Assembly (NCBI GenBank): GCA_964532405.1 | Contig: CAZHIC010000006.1 | Coordinates: 1-64,000 of the forward strand | Direction: 5' to 3' | DNA: 64,000 nucleotides | Source of the DNA: PALSA-1006 sp964532405 | GTDB taxonomy: Bacteria > Pseudomonadota > Gammaproteobacteria > Burkholderiales > Gallionellaceae | In this document: piece after piece, positions 51,452-59,874 of the stretch | Numbering within the stretch: position 1 is the first letter of the stretch | Layout: every line of letters begins with the position of its first letter | Program-made: the position numbers and the translations under genes | Notes under the pieces: model-generated | Databases searched by the model: none | Told to the model about the DNA's origin: nothing | What the model saw: only the letters and a program-made list of their open reading frames with translations

Positions 51452-51484
51452 AAAAAATGCCGCGTGTTTTGCGCGGCATTTTTT
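51452..51484. terminator. Bidirectional terminator between pth and pilU
   Basis: AAAAAATGCCGCG-TGTTTT-GCGCGGCATTTTTT: an 8-bp GC-rich stem extended by A/T pairs, with a U-run in both directions. It can end pth on the plus strand and pilU on the minus strand. Confidence 0.9.
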
Positions 51485-51500
51485 ATGATCTAAACAAAGA

Positions 51501-52637
51501 TTAGTTCAGTTTCAAATCGCCGATGCCGGACATCACGTCGGTATCTTTCGAGTGCTTGCTATTGAGTTTGATGTTTAAACGCAGGTCGTTGAGCGAGTCC
51601 GCATTCTTCAGTGCTTCTTCGTAGCTGATTTTGTCGGCCTCGTACAGATCGAACAGCGCCTGATCGAAGGTCTGCATGCCGATCTCGCGCGATTTAGACA
51701 TCACTGTCTTGATCTGGTTGACCTCGCCCTTGAAGATGAGATCGGAGATCAGCGGCGAGTTGAGCATGATTTCGATCGCCGCCGCGCGCCCAGCTCCATT
51801 TTTAATCGGAATCAGGCGCTGCGAGATGAGGGCTTTGACGTTGAGTGACAAATCCATCAGCAGTTGCGTGCGCCTCTCTTCCGGAAAGAAGTTGATGATG
51901 CGGTCCAGCGCCTGATTGGCGCTATTGGCGTGCAGCGTGGCCAAACACAAGTGGCCTGTTTCGGCGAAGGCGACCGCGTGCTCCATCGTTTCGTGGTCGC
52001 GAATTTCGCCGATAAGAATCACGTCGGGTGCTTGGCGCAAAGTGTTCTTCAGCGCGTTGTGCCAAGACTCCGTGTCCACGCCCACTTCGCGGTGGGTGAT
52101 GATGCAGTTGATGTGGTCGTGCACATATTCCACCGGATCTTCGATGGTGATGATGTGGCCGTAGCTGTTTTTGTTGCGGTGTCCCAGCATCGCGGCCAGC
52201 GTGGTGGACTTACCCGAGCCGGTGCCGCCGACCAGAATGACCAACCCGCGCTTGGTCATCACCACATCTTTCAATACCGATGGCAAGCCCATTTCGTCCA
52301 AGTCTGGAATTTTGGTAGTGATGGTGCGCAGCACCATGCCCACGCGTTGCTGCTGCATGAACACGTTGACGCGGAAACGCCCGATGCCGGGCGGGCTGAT
52401 GGCAAAGTTGCATTCGTGAGTGGACTCGAATTCCGCCGCCTGTCTGTCGTTCATGATGCTGCGCGCAAGCTCCTGAGTGTGTACGGAGGTCAACGCCTGC
52501 GGCGATACCGGTGTCAGCTTGCCGTCCATCTTGAATGAGGGCGGAAAGCCACTGGTGATGAACAGGTCGGAGGCTTTTTTGCTGATCATGCCGCGCAGCA
52601 AATTGTGAATCAGTTCGGTGGCTTGATCTCTTTCCAT
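51501..52637 (-). CDS. pilU: Type IV pilus retraction ATPase PilU
   Basis: A 378-residue PilT/PilU-family ATPase driving pilus retraction. Walker A is LVGGTGSGKSTT, the Asp box ITIEDPVEYVH, Walker B DVILIGEIRDHETMEHA with the AxxETG and LATLHANSA His box. The length and C-terminal extension (EALKNADSLNDLRLNIKL) favour PilU over PilT, which is about 345 residues. pilT, its usual partner upstream, is not in the next 500 bp. Confidence 0.9.
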   Translation of the reverse strand: MERDQATELIHNLLRGMISKKASDLFITSGFPPSFKMDGKLTPVSPQALTSVHTQELARSIMNDRQAAEFESTHECNFAISPPGIGRFRVNVFMQQQRVGMVLRTITTKIPDLDEMGLPSVLKDVVMTKRGLVILVGGTGSGKSTTLAAMLGHRNKNSYGHIITIEDPVEYVHDHINCIITHREVGVDTESWHNALKNTLRQAPDVILIGEIRDHETMEHAVAFAETGHLCLATLHANSANQALDRIINFFPEERRTQLLMDLSLNVKALISQRLIPIKNGAGRAAAIEIMLNSPLISDLIFKGEVNQIKTVMSKSREIGMQTFDQALFDLYEADKISYEEALKNADSLNDLRLNIKLNSKHSKDTDVMSGIGDLKLN

Positions 52638-52884
52638 TACAAATATCTCCTAGCTGAATATTGCATAAACAGGGCGACTATCACGACACACATTTGATAT
52701 AGCTGGAGCTCTCTAAAAACCGATTCGTAAAAAATGCCTGCTTGCACTCGCCCTGCTGCCGATTTTACCCCAGAACAACTCCGACTTCCTCCTGCAGCCT
52801 CTTCCAATATGAAATGAGTCTGAAGGAGTTGCGTATTTCCATCAAGGAATAAGTCTGAGAAGCTAAAGTTCTGCTTCGGTCATT

Positions 52885-53133
52885 ATGCGAAGCATGGTGA
52901 TCAACATGGAAGAAGCAAAGCTTATGACCTTGGCACAGATCAAGGCATTTTTAGACGGGACACCGGAGGCTGCATTTCGAATTCCCAAGGAAGGGCGCAA
53001 TCAGTTTACCTCGCAGAGGTTTTTGTGCCCTAACCCCGCGCTCAAGCGGGACTGCGCAAAAGCGCGCAGCCCCTTACTGCACGGGCCAGGTCGTCGCCTT
53101 TGGGAACTTGGTTCAAAACAGATATATTCATGA
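52885..53133 (+). pseudogene. Truncated N-terminal fragment of an IS-type integrase/transposase
   Basis: VINMEEAKLMTLAQIKAFLD then GTPEAAFRIPKEGRNQF resembles the first ~40 residues of DDE integrases of the kind that begin with xTLxQIxAFLxGTxxxxF. Similarity then stops, and the frame runs into GC-rich palindromic sequence (around 53030-53080, CTGCGCAAAAGCGCGCAG core) giving a CPNPALKRDCAKARSPL tail of a type often produced by dispersed repeats. The rest of the 545-bp gap 52638-53182 holds no gene I can support; 52638-52884 shows nothing recognisable. Confidence 0.42.
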
Positions 53134-53182
53134 TTGACGCCTTGTGAACTATTGTAGCCCCTGCTGCCTGCGAATCAAAACC

Positions 53183-53362
53183 TCAGACAGGCGGGCAGGC
53201 ACGAATATCATCTGCATCCAGACTCGGATACTGCGCCAATATTTCGTCTGCGCTGTCGCCCTCGTGCAAATATCCCCATACTGTTTGCACGGTAATGCGC
53301 TTGCCATTGCAGATGGCAGGGTCGATGCTGATGCGCCCGTCGGAATAATTTGGGTGAGACAT
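53183..53362 (-). CDS. Short DUF433 family protein (orphan antitoxin-like)
   Basis: A 59-residue protein beginning MSHPNYSDGRISIDPAICNG and continuing KRITVQTVWGYLHEGDSADE, the DUF433 signature; such proteins often pair with a PIN-type or DUF5615 toxin. Family members usually run ~70-80 residues; this one ends abruptly at DIRACPPV, inside the last conserved helix, and no toxin gene follows. It may be a decaying remnant next to the IS relic. Start 53362 is the ATG before the family motif; a longer frame to 53665 shadows the divergent peptidase gene. Confidence 0.7.
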   Translation of the reverse strand: MSHPNYSDGRISIDPAICNGKRITVQTVWGYLHEGDSADEILAQYPSLDADDIRACPPV

Positions 53363-53493
53363 AATTGCCTTCCTTTCTGTGGCTACAGCTGAAATCGTGA
53401 TGATGCGCAAAGTATAATCCGATGGAGTAACGCTTGCTCTTCCAGCTGCCCGCGTGTAGCTTGCCGCCTCTTCAACGTTTTTGATTGCGTGAA

Positions 53494-54522
53494 ATGAGTA
53501 CCTCCACCCTGCCCGACTCGGCAATCGATACCGCCGAAAAACATCTGCGCGACATTCTGACGCTTGCCTTTGAACATGACGCCACGCATACCGCGCTGGT
53601 GGTTTGGGATGGTCAATGTGATCTTGCGCTGGCGCTGACTGCGGCCTACCGGCGCTGCTTTCCAAACGCGACTTTCATCGACTTTGACAGTGTTGCGCCG
53701 GAGACGATCCGCGCCGCATTCGAACAACTCGCGCCCTCCGATCTGGTGGTGCTGATTCAATCCAGCAGTTTCAGGCTGGATGCGTTCCGCTTGCGCGTCG
53801 AGCTTTTCAAACGCGAGCTCAAGGTGATCGAACACCCGCATTTGTCACGCATGCCCGGTGTGGAAGCGCTGCTCTACATCGACGCGCTGGCTTATGATCC
53901 GGCGTATGTTCGCCGTGTGGGCAATGCCTTGAAGGCGCACATCGACAAAGCAGCCACGGGGGTTATCGACAGCGGCGGTGAGCATTTGGTTTTTGCCGCA
54001 GGTTTTGAGCCTGCCAAGATGAACATCGGCGATTACCGCAATATGAAAAATGTCGGCGGCCAGTTTCCTATCGGCGAAGTATTTACCGAATCGCTGGATC
54101 TGGAGGCGGTGAATGGCCGTGTGCGCATTTTTGTTTTTGGCGACACTAGCTTTGCTGTCAACAAACCCGCGCACCCGATCACGCTGGTGGTCAACCAAGG
54201 CCGCGTCACCGGGGCCATCGACTCCACGCCCGAATTCGATAAGGTGCTCGCGCAGATTCGCGCAGATGAGGGCGAAATCTGGGTGCGCGAAGTGGGCTTC
54301 GGTTTGAACCGGACGTTCACGCGCGACATTCTGGTCAGCGACATCGGCACGTACGAGCGCATGTGCGGCATTCACTTGTCGCTCGGTGCTAAACATGGCA
54401 GCTACACCAAGCCGCAGATCAGGCGGGCGGATGCCAAATATCACGTTGATGTTTTTGCCATCACGGAATCGGTTACGCTCGGCGATGCGCTCGTGTATCG
54501 CGATGAGGCATGGCAGGTGTGA
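53494..54522 (+). CDS. M29-like aminopeptidase family protein
   Basis: A 342-residue protein resembling the thermophilic metallo-aminopeptidase M29 (AmpS) family. GGQFPIGEVFTESLDLEAVN matches the NLPxGEVFTxP region with its metal-binding Glu, and GIHLSLGAKHGSY the late HxALG region. The first ~180 residues are less conserved. Start 53494 (MSTSTLPDSAID) is an ATG preceded by GTGAA. Metal ligands could not all be assigned, so activity is uncertain. Confidence 0.6.
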   Translation: MSTSTLPDSAIDTAEKHLRDILTLAFEHDATHTALVVWDGQCDLALALTAAYRRCFPNATFIDFDSVAPETIRAAFEQLAPSDLVVLIQSSSFRLDAFRLRVELFKRELKVIEHPHLSRMPGVEALLYIDALAYDPAYVRRVGNALKAHIDKAATGVIDSGGEHLVFAAGFEPAKMNIGDYRNMKNVGGQFPIGEVFTESLDLEAVNGRVRIFVFGDTSFAVNKPAHPITLVVNQGRVTGAIDSTPEFDKVLAQIRADEGEIWVREVGFGLNRTFTRDILVSDIGTYERMCGIHLSLGAKHGSYTKPQIRRADAKYHVDVFAITESVTLGDALVYRDEAWQV

Positions 54523-54607
54523 GCGCGCCTTGAGCGCCTTTGCATTAGACTAAAAAGGGTCGGGCTTTCGTCAATATATTCACGTACGTTCACTTAAGGA
54601 AACTCCA

Positions 54608-55396
54608 ATGAAAAAACTGTTTCTCTCTCTTGCACTTCTTTGTCTGCCCACTTCTGCCGCTCTCGCTACCGTGCAAGGCAAGGAGGTGAGTTACTCCGCC
54701 GACGGCACGACGCTGAAGGGCTGGATCGCCTACGATGACGCGGTAAAGGGCAAGCGCCCTGCGGTGCTGGTGGTGCATGAATGGTGGGGGCACAACGCTT
54801 ACGCGCGCAAGCGCGCGAACATGCTGGCGGAGCTGGGCTATGTGGCGCTGGCGGTGGATATGTATGGCGACGGCAAGCAGGCGCTGCACCCGGACGATGC
54901 GGGCAAGTTCGCAGGCGAGGTGGCTAAGAATAAGCCGATGGCGAAAGCGCGCTTCGAGGCGGCGATGAAGTTATTGCGCGAGCAGCGCAATGTGGACAGC
55001 GGCAAGCTGGCTGCTATCGGTTATTGCTTCGGCGGCTCGGTGGTGCTGAACATGGCGCGCGAGGGCGAAGACTTGAAAGGCGTGGCGAGCTTCCACGGCG
55101 GCCTCGGCACCGATAGTCCGGCGCAGGCAGGCCATGTGAAAGCACAGGTGCGTTCTTTTACCGGCGCGGACGACAAGATGATTTCAGCCGCGCAGGTGGA
55201 TGGCTTCAAGCAGGAGATGGAGAAAGCGGGCGTGAGCTACAAGGCGGTGGTATATCCCGGCGCGATGCACAGTTTCACCAACCCGGATGCAGATGAATAC
55301 GGCAAGAAGTTCAATCTGCCGCTGGCCTACAACGCGGCGGCGGACAAGGATTCTTGGGCGCAGTTGCAAGTATTCCTCGCGGAGGTGCTGAAGTGA
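54608..55396 (+). CDS. Secreted dienelactone hydrolase family protein
   Basis: A 262-residue alpha/beta hydrolase with a signal peptide (KLFLSLALLCLPTSAALA). The nucleophile is a cysteine in IGYCFGGSVVL, with Asp in FTGADDKMI and His in YPGAMHSFTNP, the DLH-type Cys-Asp-His triad. PAVLVVHEWWGHNAYARKRA is the oxyanion-hole strand. The signal peptide places it in the periplasm. The substrate is unknown; an ester or lactone is likely. Confidence 0.88.
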   Translation: MKKLFLSLALLCLPTSAALATVQGKEVSYSADGTTLKGWIAYDDAVKGKRPAVLVVHEWWGHNAYARKRANMLAELGYVALAVDMYGDGKQALHPDDAGKFAGEVAKNKPMAKARFEAAMKLLREQRNVDSGKLAAIGYCFGGSVVLNMAREGEDLKGVASFHGGLGTDSPAQAGHVKAQVRSFTGADDKMISAAQVDGFKQEMEKAGVSYKAVVYPGAMHSFTNPDADEYGKKFNLPLAYNAAADKDSWAQLQVFLAEVLK

Positions 55397-55403
55397 TATA
55401 AAT

Positions 55404-55467
55404 CCGTTCGCATTGAGCGGGTCGAAATGTGAACGTTTTATGTGCTTCGACAAGCCAGCACGAACGG
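55404..55467. repeat. CCGTTCG-type intergenic palindrome
   Basis: CCGTTCG at 55404-55410 and CGAACGG at 55461-55467 bound two half-sites (GAGCGGGTCGAA and TTCGACAAGCC) of a widely dispersed proteobacterial palindrome. It fills most of the gap between the dienelactone hydrolase and DUF2461 genes. Confidence 0.7.
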
Positions 55468-55510
55468 CCTGTAATTTTATGCAGGCCATGATTGACCACG
55501 GAGGCCACCA

Positions 55511-56197
55511 ATGACTGACCGTTACTTCACTAAAAAAACCTTCGCGTTCCTTGCAGCGCTGGAACAGAACAACGAGCGCGAATGGTTCACGGCGCATCAG
55601 CAGGAATACGAAGATTTCGTGCGCGAACCAGCGCTGGATTTCATCAGCGATATGTCGGACGAGATGCCCACCATTTCGCGGCACTTTCTAGCGCAGCCGA
55701 AGAGGGTGGGCGGCTCGTTGATGCGCATCTACCGCGACACGCGCTTCAGCAAAGACAAGACGCCATACAAGACCAACATCGGCATCCAGTTCCGCCACGA
55801 GATCGGCAAGGATATACATGCGCCGGGCTATTACCTGCACATAGCGCCGGGCGAGTGTTTCGTCGGCATCGGCTTGTGGCATCCCGATGCCGACGCGCTG
55901 TTCAAAATACGCGTGGCCATCGCCCAAAAAAGCGATGCGTGGCTGACTGCGCGCGACGATGAGGCTTTCCGCAAGCATTTCACGCTAGAGGGTGATGCGC
56001 TTGCCAACGCGCCGCGCGGCTTCGCCAAAGATCATCCATTGGCGGAAGATTTGAAGCGCAAGGATTTCATCTGCCTTGCGCCGTTGAGCGAGGCGACCGT
56101 GACTTCAAAAAACCTGCGTCCGCAGGTGGTGGAACGTTTCCGCCAAGCTGCGCCCTATATGCGTTTCCTGTGCAAGGCACTGGAATTGCAGTTTTAA
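55511..56197 (+). CDS. DUF2461 (TIGR02453) family protein
   Basis: A 228-residue protein of unknown biochemical role. Family blocks: FLAALEQNNEREWFTAHQQE, GGSLMRIYRDTRFSKDKTPY, YKTNIGIQFRH, YYLHIAPGECFVGIGLWHPD and DHPLAEDLKRKDFICL. Cytoplasmic, no signal or membrane segment. GGAGGCC precedes the start. Confidence 0.88.
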   Translation: MTDRYFTKKTFAFLAALEQNNEREWFTAHQQEYEDFVREPALDFISDMSDEMPTISRHFLAQPKRVGGSLMRIYRDTRFSKDKTPYKTNIGIQFRHEIGKDIHAPGYYLHIAPGECFVGIGLWHPDADALFKIRVAIAQKSDAWLTARDDEAFRKHFTLEGDALANAPRGFAKDHPLAEDLKRKDFICLAPLSEATVTSKNLRPQVVERFRQAAPYMRFLCKALELQF

Positions 56198-56231
56198 ATC
56201 GAAGCACAAAGGAGCAGACTAAAAATAACCT

Positions 56232-56831
56232 ATGGACATCGCCGAAATCGCTGTACAGCTGGAGTACACCGGATACATCGTTTTGGACAAGCCGCTGGTC
56301 GATAAACTATTGGCAGAGCTATTCACGCGTTGCCACGATGACGACCCCACCCGGTTTCATGCCGCACAGGTTGGAAGAGGCGCGACAAAAGTAAAGGTGG
56401 ATTCGATACGCGGCGATGTGATCAATTGGCTGGATGCGGGCAACAGTACCGATCAAGCCTATCTCGCCTGTATGGAAGAGTTGCGCCTGGGGCTGAATGC
56501 GGCGCTTTTTCTGGGCTTGTTCGATTACGAGTGCCACTACTCGATCTATGGCAAAGGCGATGGCTATGCGAAACATTCCGATGTGCTGCAAGGCAAGAAA
56601 AACCGGATTCTGAGCACGGTGCTGTACTTGAATGAAGACTGGCATGCCTGCGATGGGGGCGAGTTGGTGATATTTGAGCCGGCGGGTGAGATTGTCATCG
56701 CGACAGTGAACCCGACCTTCGGCACGATGATCATTTTTTTAAGCGAATCTTTTCCGCACGAAGTTCTGCTCTCCCATGCCACTCGCCGCAGCATCGCAGG
56801 ATGGTTTCGCGTCAGCGACAGTTACGCTTGA
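56232..56831 (+). CDS. 2-oxoglutarate/Fe(II)-dependent prolyl 4-hydroxylase-like oxygenase
   Basis: A 199-residue P4Hc/SM-20-type oxygenase. The iron ligands are HSD (in YAKHSDVLQG) and the distal His in SESFPHEVLLS, with the 2-oxoglutarate-binding Arg in RRSIAGWFR. LSTVLYLNEDWHACDGGELV is the conserved core. Such enzymes hydroxylate protein or free amino acid side chains; the target is unknown. Confidence 0.9.
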   Translation: MDIAEIAVQLEYTGYIVLDKPLVDKLLAELFTRCHDDDPTRFHAAQVGRGATKVKVDSIRGDVINWLDAGNSTDQAYLACMEELRLGLNAALFLGLFDYECHYSIYGKGDGYAKHSDVLQGKKNRILSTVLYLNEDWHACDGGELVIFEPAGEIVIATVNPTFGTMIIFLSESFPHEVLLSHATRRSIAGWFRVSDSYA

Positions 56832-57000
56832 ACACTCAATGGGATGTTGCCTTACCAGCCGAATCAGGAGTGCCCTGCTCGTCACATTGACTCGCCGGAT
56901 AAGCACGGAATAATCTAGTCTGAATGACATGCGGGTCGGAGATGTTTTTTTCAGTAAAAAATATGCTAAATTTTAGCCGGGCTGAATTTTTCCGGCGTTG

Positions 57001-57588
57001 TTAACCCGCTTTTCCCATAGCGGCGATACTTGAAATTTTGCCGAGCACCTCGCTCAACTCTTTTGCCCTAGCCTCCCACACAAGCATATCTTTTACCTTG
57101 GCTTCCAGCGCGGGCAACTCTTTGATTTTTGCTTGCAACGCAGCCAGTTCTTTTGTTTGGGATTCCAGCGCAGCCGTCTGCTTCTCCATCTCTGCGGCTT
57201 TTGTTTGCTCTTGCCTGAGGCTTTCCCGCAGCTGCGCGATGATTTTTATGTGTTCGAGCGACTTTCTTTTCTCTTCTTCAAGCAGGGCATTTTTCTTTGC
57301 GAGGTCATTCGCATCCAATACAGAAAATTCTCTTATTCTGGCTTCCAGCTCCGCCGTCTTCTTTGCCATCTCGGCCGATTTTGCCTGCTCCTGCCTGAGG
57401 CTCTCTCTTAGCTGCTCGATCGTATTTAAATGTTCGTGCGAATTTTTCAGCTCTTCTTCAAGCCGGAAATTTTTCTTTGCGAGCTCCAGCGTTATATTCT
57501 GATCTTCCGTCAAATTGCCCAGCGGGGCATCGCACTTTGCGTCGTCGGAATATGCGCGAATTTTTACTGTTTTATCCATAATGTCCAT
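57001..57588 (-). CDS. Coiled-coil protein with an internal duplication
   Basis: A 195-residue, mostly coiled-coil protein, no known family. Two ~59-residue tandem copies are evident: AKKNFRLEEELKNS...IEQLRESLRQEQAKSAEM and AKKNALLEEEKRKS...IAQLRESLRQEQTKAAEM. A run of heptads (LAALQAKIKELPALEAKVKD) then follows. No membrane segment. Start 57588 is chosen over 57618; 57579 is possible. It is followed 78 bp upstream by a diguanylate cyclase on the same strand and may be co-regulated. Confidence 0.65.
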   Translation of the reverse strand: MDIMDKTVKIRAYSDDAKCDAPLGNLTEDQNITLELAKKNFRLEEELKNSHEHLNTIEQLRESLRQEQAKSAEMAKKTAELEARIREFSVLDANDLAKKNALLEEEKRKSLEHIKIIAQLRESLRQEQTKAAEMEKQTAALESQTKELAALQAKIKELPALEAKVKDMLVWEARAKELSEVLGKISSIAAMGKAG

Positions 57589-57666
57589 TCCCGTAATTTC
57601 AGGTTTGCAGCACAACACTTACGCCTATTAAACGAAGGCGCAATGGTCACGCGAAGCGCCAGGGGA

Positions 57667-58710
57667 TCAGTCTGCCTGCTCCGGCACATAGATCGTGGAG
57701 CGGTTGCGGCCTTGCTGCTTTGAGAGATAGAGCGCTTCATCGGCTTGCCCCATCGTTGCCAGCCAATCCTCTCCCACCTGGCAGCCTGCGATGCCGATGG
57801 AGATGGTGATACCTCCGACACTTTCGTCCTTGTCCAAACGACGAATCTTGGCTTTTTCGATGACCTGCCGAATGTGTTCGGCAACCGCATAGGCACCCTT
57901 TTGCGGTGTATCCGGCAGGATCACGGCAAACTCTTCGCCGCCCAGACGGGCGACCGAGTCCTGCCCTTTCACCTGCGCCTTCAATACTTCGGCGATGACA
58001 CGGATAACCTTATCGCCGAACAGATGGCCATAGCCGTCGTTTATCTTCTTGAAGAAATCGATATCCACCATAAGGAAACTGATGTACTTGCCCTGCATTT
58101 CCGGATTGCCAAAGAGGTTTCTCATCTGCGTTTCCAAGCCGCGCCGGTTGAATATCCCGGTAAGTGGATCGTTCAGCGCCTCGCTGCGCGCACTCAGCAG
58201 CTCCTGTTGCAGCCTGCCCACTTCGCTCTTGCTCTCGTGCAGCTTGCCCTGCAGCGATTCGACGGAGGAGCGCATGGTTTTCGTGTCCCGTGCGATCTCT
58301 CCGACGAGACTTTTCAGCATATCGGCATCCAGTTCCTGCGCCAGCTTTTCGCCGTGCTTCTGCAGCCCTTCGTTGAACTTTCCCGCTTCCTCGCCCGTGA
58401 CTTCGGTCAACCGCGTCAGATTGAGCAGCACCTTTTGCATATTCTGCTTGAAGGTCTGTTCCGCATCGAGATTGCCGTCGGCGATGTGACGCTGATACAA
58501 CTCGTATACAGCTTCGTCGGTAAGCATCTGTCCGTCGGCGAGCAATTCGTTCAACGACTTGTTCAGCGGGGGATTGATGCCGGTGATGTATTCGTACCAC
58601 ACAGTATAGGTGGTTGGATTGAAGGCAGCCGGATGGGCTGCCATCTTTTGCAGTAGCAACCTTAAAATCTCGGCACTGGCAGCCTTGTCTTGCTTATACC
58701 TGTTTTTCAT
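57667..58710 (-). CDS. Diguanylate cyclase (GGDEF) without a canonical I-site
   Basis: A 347-residue soluble protein. The C-terminal GGDEF domain (~180-345) has MVDIDFFKKINDGYGHLFGD and VARLGGEEFAVILPD. The I-site position five residues before GGEEF reads KGQD rather than RxxD, so product inhibition may be lost. The N-terminal ~170 residues are helical and start with an unrecognised region (YTVWYEYITGINPPLN), then a coiled coil. Its N-terminus resembles that of the protein at 17560-19254 in layout only. Start 58710 (MKNRYKQDK) chosen over an upstream in-frame ATG. Confidence 0.88.
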   Translation of the reverse strand: MKNRYKQDKAASAEILRLLLQKMAAHPAAFNPTTYTVWYEYITGINPPLNKSLNELLADGQMLTDEAVYELYQRHIADGNLDAEQTFKQNMQKVLLNLTRLTEVTGEEAGKFNEGLQKHGEKLAQELDADMLKSLVGEIARDTKTMRSSVESLQGKLHESKSEVGRLQQELLSARSEALNDPLTGIFNRRGLETQMRNLFGNPEMQGKYISFLMVDIDFFKKINDGYGHLFGDKVIRVIAEVLKAQVKGQDSVARLGGEEFAVILPDTPQKGAYAVAEHIRQVIEKAKIRRLDKDESVGGITISIGIAGCQVGEDWLATMGQADEALYLSKQQGRNRSTIYVPEQAD

Positions 58711-58829
58711 TCGGCAACCGAAAATGGGGGGAACGCTGCGATGCAAGCCGCCCCCAATGCGCCCCGCGCTATAGAATCCGGGCACACTGGGGGTGTCACC
58801 GCCGATAGTTTCGCGGGCGGCGAAACCTG

Positions 58830-59318
58830 TTAATGGTGATGACCGCCTTCGCCATGCACATGACCGTGATCCAGCTCTTCTTGCGTAGCGGCACGCACGC
58901 CGGTGATGACACCTTCAAACTTGATGGTCTTGCCCGCGAGCGGGTGGTTGCCATCGACGGTGACTTCTTTATCCGTTACTTCGACGACGGTGTAGAGCAT
59001 GAAGTCTTCCTCGTCATCGTCTTCCGCTCCGCCTTCGAACTGCATGCCTACTGCGACTTCATTGGGGAACATTTCGCGCGGCTCGCCACGCACGAGATCG
59101 TGTTCGTATTCGCCGAATGCGTCATCCGGTTCCATGGTGACGGAAAATTTGTCGCCGACATTCTTGCCATGCACTTTTTCTTCCACTGCGGGAAAGATGC
59201 CGTCGTAGCCGCCGTGAACATAGCTGATGGGATCGTCGGCTTTTTCAAGTATTGTACCTTCGTTCACATCAGTCAGTTCGTAACGCAGTGAGACAACGCT
59301 GTCTTTGGCGACTTTCAT
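58830..59318 (-). CDS. slyD: FKBP-type peptidyl-prolyl isomerase SlyD
   Basis: A 162-residue SlyD-like prolyl isomerase and chaperone. The FKBP core (KDSVVSLRYELTD, ISYVHGGYDGIFPAVEEKVH) is interrupted by an insert-in-flap domain (~70-125), and the tail HGHVHGEGGHHH binds nickel or other metals. It overlaps bcp by ATGA, so both are read from one mRNA. Confidence 0.92.
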   Translation of the reverse strand: MKVAKDSVVSLRYELTDVNEGTILEKADDPISYVHGGYDGIFPAVEEKVHGKNVGDKFSVTMEPDDAFGEYEHDLVRGEPREMFPNEVAVGMQFEGGAEDDDEEDFMLYTVVEVTDKEVTVDGNHPLAGKTIKFEGVITGVRAATQEELDHGHVHGEGGHHH

Positions 59319-59785
59319 TTCATTTCCTTTATTAAATTGAGTACTTCATCCGGGTGTTTGTGCGCCTGCACTCCGTATAGGACATGACGCAATTTGCCCT
59401 GTTTATCAATCACGAAAGTGGATCGTTGTATGGCGATTTTTTTGTGCCCATCTACTTCTTTTTCGTACAGTACGCCGTATTTTTTACAGACGCGCGACTC
59501 GGTGTCTGCGAGCAGCAAGACGGACAATCCGTATTTGTCGCGGAAGGCTCCGTGGCTGATACAGTCGTCACGGCTGACGCCTATTACGACAGTGTCGAAT
59601 TCAGCGAAATCTTCTTCGTGGTCGCTGAACTCGGTGGCTTCCATTGTGCAGCCGGGCGTGTCGTCTTTGGGATAAAAATACAGCACGATATTTTTTTTAC
59701 CCTGCAGCGATGAGAGTTTGAATAACTCCATGTCGGCATCGGCCAACTCAAAATGTGGCGCTTCCATTCCAACCTGTAAGTGCAT
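59315..59785 (-). CDS. bcp: Thioredoxin-dependent peroxiredoxin Bcp/PrxQ
   Basis: A 156-residue peroxiredoxin that reduces hydroperoxides. The peroxidatic cysteine is in DDTPGCTMEATEF. The nearby resolving cysteine of E. coli Bcp (PGCTxxxC) is absent here; later cysteines in SRDDCISHG and RVCKKYG could serve, or the enzyme may work as a 1-Cys form. First gene of a bcp-slyD pair. Confidence 0.93.
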   Translation of the reverse strand: MHLQVGMEAPHFELADADMELFKLSSLQGKKNIVLYFYPKDDTPGCTMEATEFSDHEEDFAEFDTVVIGVSRDDCISHGAFRDKYGLSVLLLADTESRVCKKYGVLYEKEVDGHKKIAIQRSTFVIDKQGKLRHVLYGVQAHKHPDEVLNLIKEMK

Positions 59786-59862
59786 GATGTGATCCCCCTG
59801 AGCGGCATTCTAACTGAGATTTATTTTGTGCCAAATTTATTTTGCGGAGATTTTTACAAGGC

Positions 59863-59868
59863 TATAAT
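59863..59868 (+). promoter_or_regulatory. -10 element 6 nt before the JmjC oxygenase start
   Basis: A perfect TATAAT at 59863-59868 ends 6 nt before the ATG at 59875; a weak -35 TTGCGG (59842-59847) is 15 bp upstream. No Shine-Dalgarno is visible, so a leaderless mRNA is likely. Confidence 0.5.
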
Positions 59869-59874
59869 CGCCGC

